Origin: Thermoplasmata archaeon
GTDB taxonomy: Archaea; Thermoplasmatota; Thermoplasmata; Thermoplasmatales; Thermoplasmataceae
Assembly (NCBI GenBank): GCA_021816385.1
Contig: JAKAYJ010000041.1
Coordinates: 1-8,906, forward strand
Reading direction: 5' to 3'
DNA: 8,906 nt
Below are positions 5,301 through 8,906 of the stretch, piece after piece. Position numbers and translations under genes: made by a program. The notes under the pieces were generated by a model. That model was not told the DNA's origin. It ran no database searches and was given only the letters and a program-made list of their open reading frames with translations. Within the stretch, counting starts at the first letter, position 1. Each line of letters opens with the position of its first letter.

Positions 5301-8258
5301 ATGGATCTTTCCGAGAAGAGCATGGAATCACATATTGAAGGTTACCTCGTTGACGATCAATCATATGTGCGACGTGCCTCTGCAAATTACGACAAATCAT
5401 TATGCATGGATAAGGAAAAGTTGATAGGCTTTATTCTTTCAACACAGCCTGAAAAGTGGGATAAGCTCAAGGAACAGCACAATGGACGTGTATCCGAGAT
5501 GTTCCTGAAGAGAGTGCATGAGGAGATTGAGAAACGTGGAACACTTGATGTTCTGAGAAGAGGTATAAAGGATTACGGTGTATCCTTTGATCTGTTTTAT
5601 TCAAAGCCAGAGACGGAACTGAATGAAAATCTCATTAAACTTCATAAGGCAAATACATTCTCTGTGATCCGACAACTATATTTCAGTGAGAAGAACAACA
5701 AATCCATCGATCTTGCAATCTTCATAAACGGATTGCCAGTCATAACAATGGAACTGAAGGATCGGTTGAGCGGTTCAGGATACACCGTGAAGGATGCTAT
5801 TGATCAGTACAAGGGACGTGATATCCATGAACCACTTTTCAAATTCGGCAGGAGTCTTGTACACTTCGCATTAGATGAAGAACTTGTCTATATGACGACA
5901 AAGCTTGAAGCATCAAGAACAAGATTTTTTCCATTCAACATAGGATATGATGGTGGAGCGGGAAATCCGCTTTCCAGTGGTTTCAGGATCGATTATCTAT
6001 GGAAGGATATCCTTTCCAAAGAATCACTGTCTGATATTATATCCAATTTCATAAACTATCAGGATGTGGATGATGAAAATGGGAAACCAACAGGGGAGAA
6101 GAAGATCATATTCCCCAGGTATCATCAGCTAGATGCAGTCAGAAAGCTAGTCGATGCTTCCCGTGCTGGTACAGGTAATAACTATCTTGTGCAGCACAGT
6201 GCAGGAAGCGGTAAGAGCAATACAATATCATGGCTCGGCTACAGGCTGGCCAGCCTTCATGATGCAGGGAACAGAAATGTATACGATTCGGTGATAGTGA
6301 TTACTGACAGAAAGGTTCTGGACAGGCAGCTTCAGAAGACATTCCAGCAGTTTGAGCGGGTTTCCGGTATTCTTACAGGTGTAGACAGGAGTTCATCACA
6401 GCTTAAGGAGGCGCTGGAAAAGGGCAGAAAAATCATCGTGACTACATTGCAGAAATTCCCAAGGATTGTTGACCAGATCAGGGATTTGCCTGGAAAGAGA
6501 TTTGCAGTCATCATAGATGAGGCTCATTCCTCTACAACAGGTGAGAACAGCAAGAACATGAAACTTGTGCTAACTGCCAACGGGCTTGAAGATGCAGAGG
6601 AATCTGACACTGAGGATGAGACCTATGAGGATATCATAGTACAGGATCTGGAGGCAAGAGGAAGGCAGAAAAATGTCAGTTACTATGCATTCACAGCAAC
6701 GCCGAAGTCCAAGACCCTGGAACTGTTCGGTCAGAAGTTCCCGGATGGCCACTATGAACCCTTTCACCTGTATACAATGAGGCAGGCCATAGAAGAGGGA
6801 TTTATCATGGATATTCTGACGAACTACATGACATACAAGACATATTTTTCCCTGCTCAAGAAGGTGGAGGATGACCCAAGATATGAGAGTGCAAAGGCAA
6901 AAGCTCTCCTGAAGGCATTTGTTGACCTCAATGATCATGCCATTGAGAAGAAGGTCGAAATCATTGTGGAGCACTTCAATTCCAGCATAAAGAATAAGAT
7001 ACCTAACCGTGAAGGGAAAGGGCAGGCCAAGGCCATGATCGTCACCAGATCACGTCTGCATGCCGTAAAGTTCAAAATCGCGGTTGATTCATACATCAGA
7101 AAACATGGATACCGGTTCAAAACACTCGTTGCATTTTCCGGCACTGTGAGAGATCCTTCAGACAACCAGGAATATACTGAGGGTGGGATGAACGGCATGA
7201 GTGAGGCCATGACAGCTGCAACTTTCAGGAAGCCCGATTACAGGATGCTCATCGTTGCAAACAAGTTCCAGACAGGTTTCGATGAGCCGCTGCTGTATGC
7301 CATGTACCTGGACAAGAAGTTGGCAGGTGTTGCAGCTGTACAGACACTAAGCAGGCTTGATCGGATATATGAGGGAAAGGAGGATCCAGTTGTGTTGGAC
7401 TTTGCTAATGATCCGGATACAATAGAGTATGCCTTTGAACCATATTATGGTTATACAACACTAAAGCATGGGACTGATCCTAACATACTCTATGATTTTC
7501 AGAGGCAGCTTTCCGACTTTCACATTTTTTCAGATAACGATATAGATACTTTTGCGAAGATATTCTATGACAGAAGGAACAGGCAGGAAAAGCTCTTCCC
7601 TGTAATAGATGAGGTTATCATTAGATTCAATAATCTTGAGGTATCGGAACAGGACAAATTTAGGAAGCTTCTTAGAGATTACAATAGGACATATTCATTC
7701 CTTTCACAGATAATAAGTTTCCAGGATAGAGAACTGGAGAAACTGTATGCCTTCGGAAAGGTTCTGCTGAGGAAACTACCAGTTAGAAGAGAATCACTCC
7801 CTATTGAGATACTGAGACAGGTTGATCTTGACTCGTACCGTATAGAACTCATAACGCAGGGCGAGATAAGGCTCAGAGAATCCGATAAATCTCTTGAGCC
7901 AAAGCAGAGCCTCGAATATAAGACTCCAAAGGAGGAGGAAGAACCCCTTTCAAGAATCATAGAGGAGATGAATGATCGTTATGGAACAGAATTCAGTGGA
8001 ACAGATAAGGTCATACTGCTGAGGTTGAAGAACAGCCTTGAAAATAACGCTGATCTTAAGACAAGTGCCAGAATAAACAGTGAGGAGAATTTTAAACTTT
8101 CATTCAGACACATGTTCGATGAGGTTTTACTTTCATTCATATCGGATCATTTCGCATTCTACAAAAAGATAAACGACAACAAAAACCTGAAGAGAGACCT
8201 TGTGGACAATATATTCACAATGGTCTACAAAGGACTTAAGGAAGAAGATAAGGAATGA
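5301..8258 (+). CDS. hsdR: type I restriction endonuclease subunit HsdR
   Basis: HsdR joins the HsdM-HsdS core, pulls DNA through the complex using ATP and cuts unmethylated DNA away from the site. The N-terminal nuclease domain has Asp137 (SIDLAIF) and Glu151-x-Lys153 (MELKD). The SF2 motor shows Walker A AGSGKS (301-306), DEAH (406-409), FTATP (464-468), FQTGFDEP (656-663) and QTLSRLDR (681-688). A C-terminal helical region, presumably the contact to the methylase core, follows to residue 985, a normal length for this family. ESHIEGYL at 9-16 and the following YDKSL stretch match where relatives begin, so ATG 5301 is reasonable; ATG 5322 (Met8) is an alternative. All catalytic residues seem present, so restriction is probably active. 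Tandem stops TGA-TAA end the gene. Order M-S-R places the toxic subunit last. Confidence 0.97.
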   Translation: MDLSEKSMESHIEGYLVDDQSYVRRASANYDKSLCMDKEKLIGFILSTQPEKWDKLKEQHNGRVSEMFLKRVHEEIEKRGTLDVLRRGIKDYGVSFDLFYSKPETELNENLIKLHKANTFSVIRQLYFSEKNNKSIDLAIFINGLPVITMELKDRLSGSGYTVKDAIDQYKGRDIHEPLFKFGRSLVHFALDEELVYMTTKLEASRTRFFPFNIGYDGGAGNPLSSGFRIDYLWKDILSKESLSDIISNFINYQDVDDENGKPTGEKKIIFPRYHQLDAVRKLVDASRAGTGNNYLVQHSAGSGKSNTISWLGYRLASLHDAGNRNVYDSVIVITDRKVLDRQLQKTFQQFERVSGILTGVDRSSSQLKEALEKGRKIIVTTLQKFPRIVDQIRDLPGKRFAVIIDEAHSSTTGENSKNMKLVLTANGLEDAEESDTEDETYEDIIVQDLEARGRQKNVSYYAFTATPKSKTLELFGQKFPDGHYEPFHLYTMRQAIEEGFIMDILTNYMTYKTYFSLLKKVEDDPRYESAKAKALLKAFVDLNDHAIEKKVEIIVEHFNSSIKNKIPNREGKGQAKAMIVTRSRLHAVKFKIAVDSYIRKHGYRFKTLVAFSGTVRDPSDNQEYTEGGMNGMSEAMTAATFRKPDYRMLIVANKFQTGFDEPLLYAMYLDKKLAGVAAVQTLSRLDRIYEGKEDPVVLDFANDPDTIEYAFEPYYGYTTLKHGTDPNILYDFQRQLSDFHIFSDNDIDTFAKIFYDRRNRQEKLFPVIDEVIIRFNNLEVSEQDKFRKLLRDYNRTYSFLSQIISFQDRELEKLYAFGKVLLRKLPVRRESLPIEILRQVDLDSYRIELITQGEIRLRESDKSLEPKQSLEYKTPKEEEEPLSRIIEEMNDRYGTEFSGTDKVILLRLKNSLENNADLKTSARINSEENFKLSFRHMFDEVLLSFISDHFAFYKKINDNKNLKRDLVDNIFTMVYKGLKEEDKE

Positions 8259-8264
8259 TAAAAA
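8253..8264 (+). repeat. 12-base direct repeat, right copy, at the end of hsdR
   Basis: This is identical to 1574-1585 and again covers a Glu codon, TGA-TAA and an A-run. On the minus strand the A-run reads as five T residues, which could help end transcripts of the convergent gene. Confidence 0.6.
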
Positions 8265-8321
8265 TATGAGTCCCTATCTCCATATTGGAACAGGCAAAGT
8301 TATGGAGGGGATGAGTGGCCC
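8259..8321. other. convergent gap between hsdR and the minus-strand gene, with weak hairpin
   Basis: This 63-base gap separates the two converging stop codons. CTCCATA (8278-8284) can pair with TATGGAG (8301-8307) around a 16-base loop, and a smaller stem, ATGAG (8311-8315) with CTCAT (8321-8325), follows. TTTTATTC at 8333-8340 on the plus strand and the T-run opposite 8260-8264 on the minus strand are U-rich ends for the two transcripts. A bidirectional termination region is the likely role, though the stems are short and could be chance. Confidence 0.35.
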
Positions 8322-8882
8322 TCATAGATTGGTTTTATTCATCTTTTCAATCAAATATTCAAGTTCTTTCACTTTTAATTTTAGGTCAATGTTCCATTGA
8401 TTCTTTGGGTAAATTTCGTTTCTCTCCCAATATTCAGAACGGATACTTGTTGCAGTTCCAATTTTAACCTTTCCATTTAGTTGATCACATAGCTCCATTT
8501 CATTGAACAGGTATATATTGTCTATGCGCATTGGCCTTGTCTTCCCCTTCGAGGATGATGCTGATTCGTAAGGCCCTGTGAATATAAGTAGGTAAGTGTC
8601 CCGGTCAACCTTTGGATTTAGGTCTATTAAATGCTCATTTATGGCATAAAACTTGATATCCACTTTTTTACCATTCAGATCACCATCAGTAAATATCCCA
8701 TCATCGCCACCCTTTGAAGCACTTTTGTTCAGTTTTATCGGAAACAACTGTGATGCTATATATTCAAAAATATGACCTTTCTCAGCAGGTCTGTCGATAA
8801 TTTTTGAAATATTTCCGTCTATTATGTTCCTTTTTACTATTAGTTCAGCTAAATCATCTAATTTAGAATCATGTGTATCCAC
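8322..8882 (-). CDS. small PD-(D/E)XK-like nuclease protein, stand-alone
   Basis: This 186-residue protein has a compact nuclease-like core: a helix with Glu34 and Glu40 (AEKGHIFEYIASQLF), then GGDDGIF with Asp60 and Asp61, then Asp75-Ile-Lys77 in KKVDIKFYA, with Asp in place of the usual Glu. This matches the order of active-site residues in PD-(D/E)XK enzymes such as restriction endonucleases. A beta strand (TYLLIFTG) follows, and the protein ends in an amphipathic, coiled-coil-like helix (IDLKLKVKELEYLIEKM, 165-181). The start is GTG at 8882-8880: an in-frame stop lies at 8900-8898, no ATG lies between, and a good ribosome site precedes it. It converges on hsdR and has no methyltransferase partner in the window. 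The open frame is solid; the nuclease call is inferred from motifs only, and I cannot name the family. Confidence 0.8.
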   Translation of the reverse strand: MDTHDSKLDDLAELIVKRNIIDGNISKIIDRPAEKGHIFEYIASQLFPIKLNKSASKGGDDGIFTDGDLNGKKVDIKFYAINEHLIDLNPKVDRDTYLLIFTGPYESASSSKGKTRPMRIDNIYLFNEMELCDQLNGKVKIGTATSIRSEYWERNEIYPKNQWNIDLKLKVKELEYLIEKMNKTNL

Positions 8883-8889
8883 CAGTAAA

Positions 8890-8895
8890 CACCTT
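8890..8895 (-). promoter_or_regulatory. ribosome binding site for the minus-strand gene
   Basis: On the minus strand AAGGTG lies seven bases before the GTG start at 8882 and matches part of the archaeal GGAGGTGAT consensus. It supports the GTG start and contrasts with the hsdM and hsdR starts, which have no such site. Confidence 0.6.
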
Positions 8896-8906
8896 TCTTA
8901 TTTTTG

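Noticed and set aside
6570..6680. Acidic insertion between the DEAH box and FTATP motif of HsdR (about residues 427-457)
   Set aside because: Long HsdR proteins commonly carry a charged, variable stretch ending in an ARG-x-Q-x-N-like phrase at this place, so it is a normal family feature and not a fusion or inserted domain.
6570..6974. 134-codon open frame on the minus strand inside hsdR
   Set aside because: It lies wholly within the strongly conserved motor region of hsdR and has no recognisable protein features; it is a shadow frame.
8200..8400. 66-codon plus-strand frame across the end of hsdR and the start of the convergent region
   Set aside because: It overlaps the conserved tail of hsdR in another frame and runs antisense to the minus-strand gene; only the stretch from 8266 to 8321 is free of other genes and is noted separately.
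1..8906. CRISPR arrays, tRNA or rRNA genes, insertion sequences and terminal inverted repeats
   Set aside because: No regularly spaced repeats, no tRNA-like cloverleaf with a GTTCGA-type arm, and no transposase motifs were found by eye on either strand.

Overview
The window looks like a piece of an archaeal genome, most probably from a member of the Thermoplasmatales or a close relative. This is judged from AT-rich DNA, heavy use of AGA/AGG for arginine and ATA for isoleucine, start codons without a Shine-Dalgarno site behind AT-rich TATA-like stretches (suggesting leaderless transcripts), and U-rich gene ends. The assignment is an inference from style, not from a marker gene.

Layout. Positions 1-1579 hold two tightly packed plus-strand genes: the 3' part of an unrecognised gene (1-525), followed one base later by a 350-residue protein with a PD-(D/E)XK nuclease signature, a cysteine cluster and a probable C-terminal winged helix (527-1579). 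A hairpin with a T-run closes this unit. A 305-base spacer (1580-1884) without a convincing gene follows. Positions 1885-8258 are a complete type I restriction-modification system in the order hsdM-hsdS-hsdR. hsdM and hsdS overlap by four bases. hsdR lies 48 bases further on behind an AT-rich stretch that may be its own promoter. A convergent minus-strand gene (8322-8882) encodes a small protein with a second stand-alone PD-(D/E)XK-like signature and no methyltransferase beside it.

How it works together. HsdM and HsdS should form the site-specific adenine methyltransferase that marks host DNA. HsdR adds the DNA translocase and nuclease that cut unmarked DNA. All three subunits look intact and carry their expected motifs. 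With HsdR included, three different nuclease-type proteins sit within 9 kb, so the window reads as part of a defence island. The least explained parts are the upstream two-gene unit and the convergent small nuclease; they are the best candidates for something undescribed, but the sequence alone does not prove a defence role for either. A 12-base direct repeat at the ends of the upstream nuclease gene and of hsdR brackets the whole hsd cassette and may mark how it was acquired, although chance is a real alternative.
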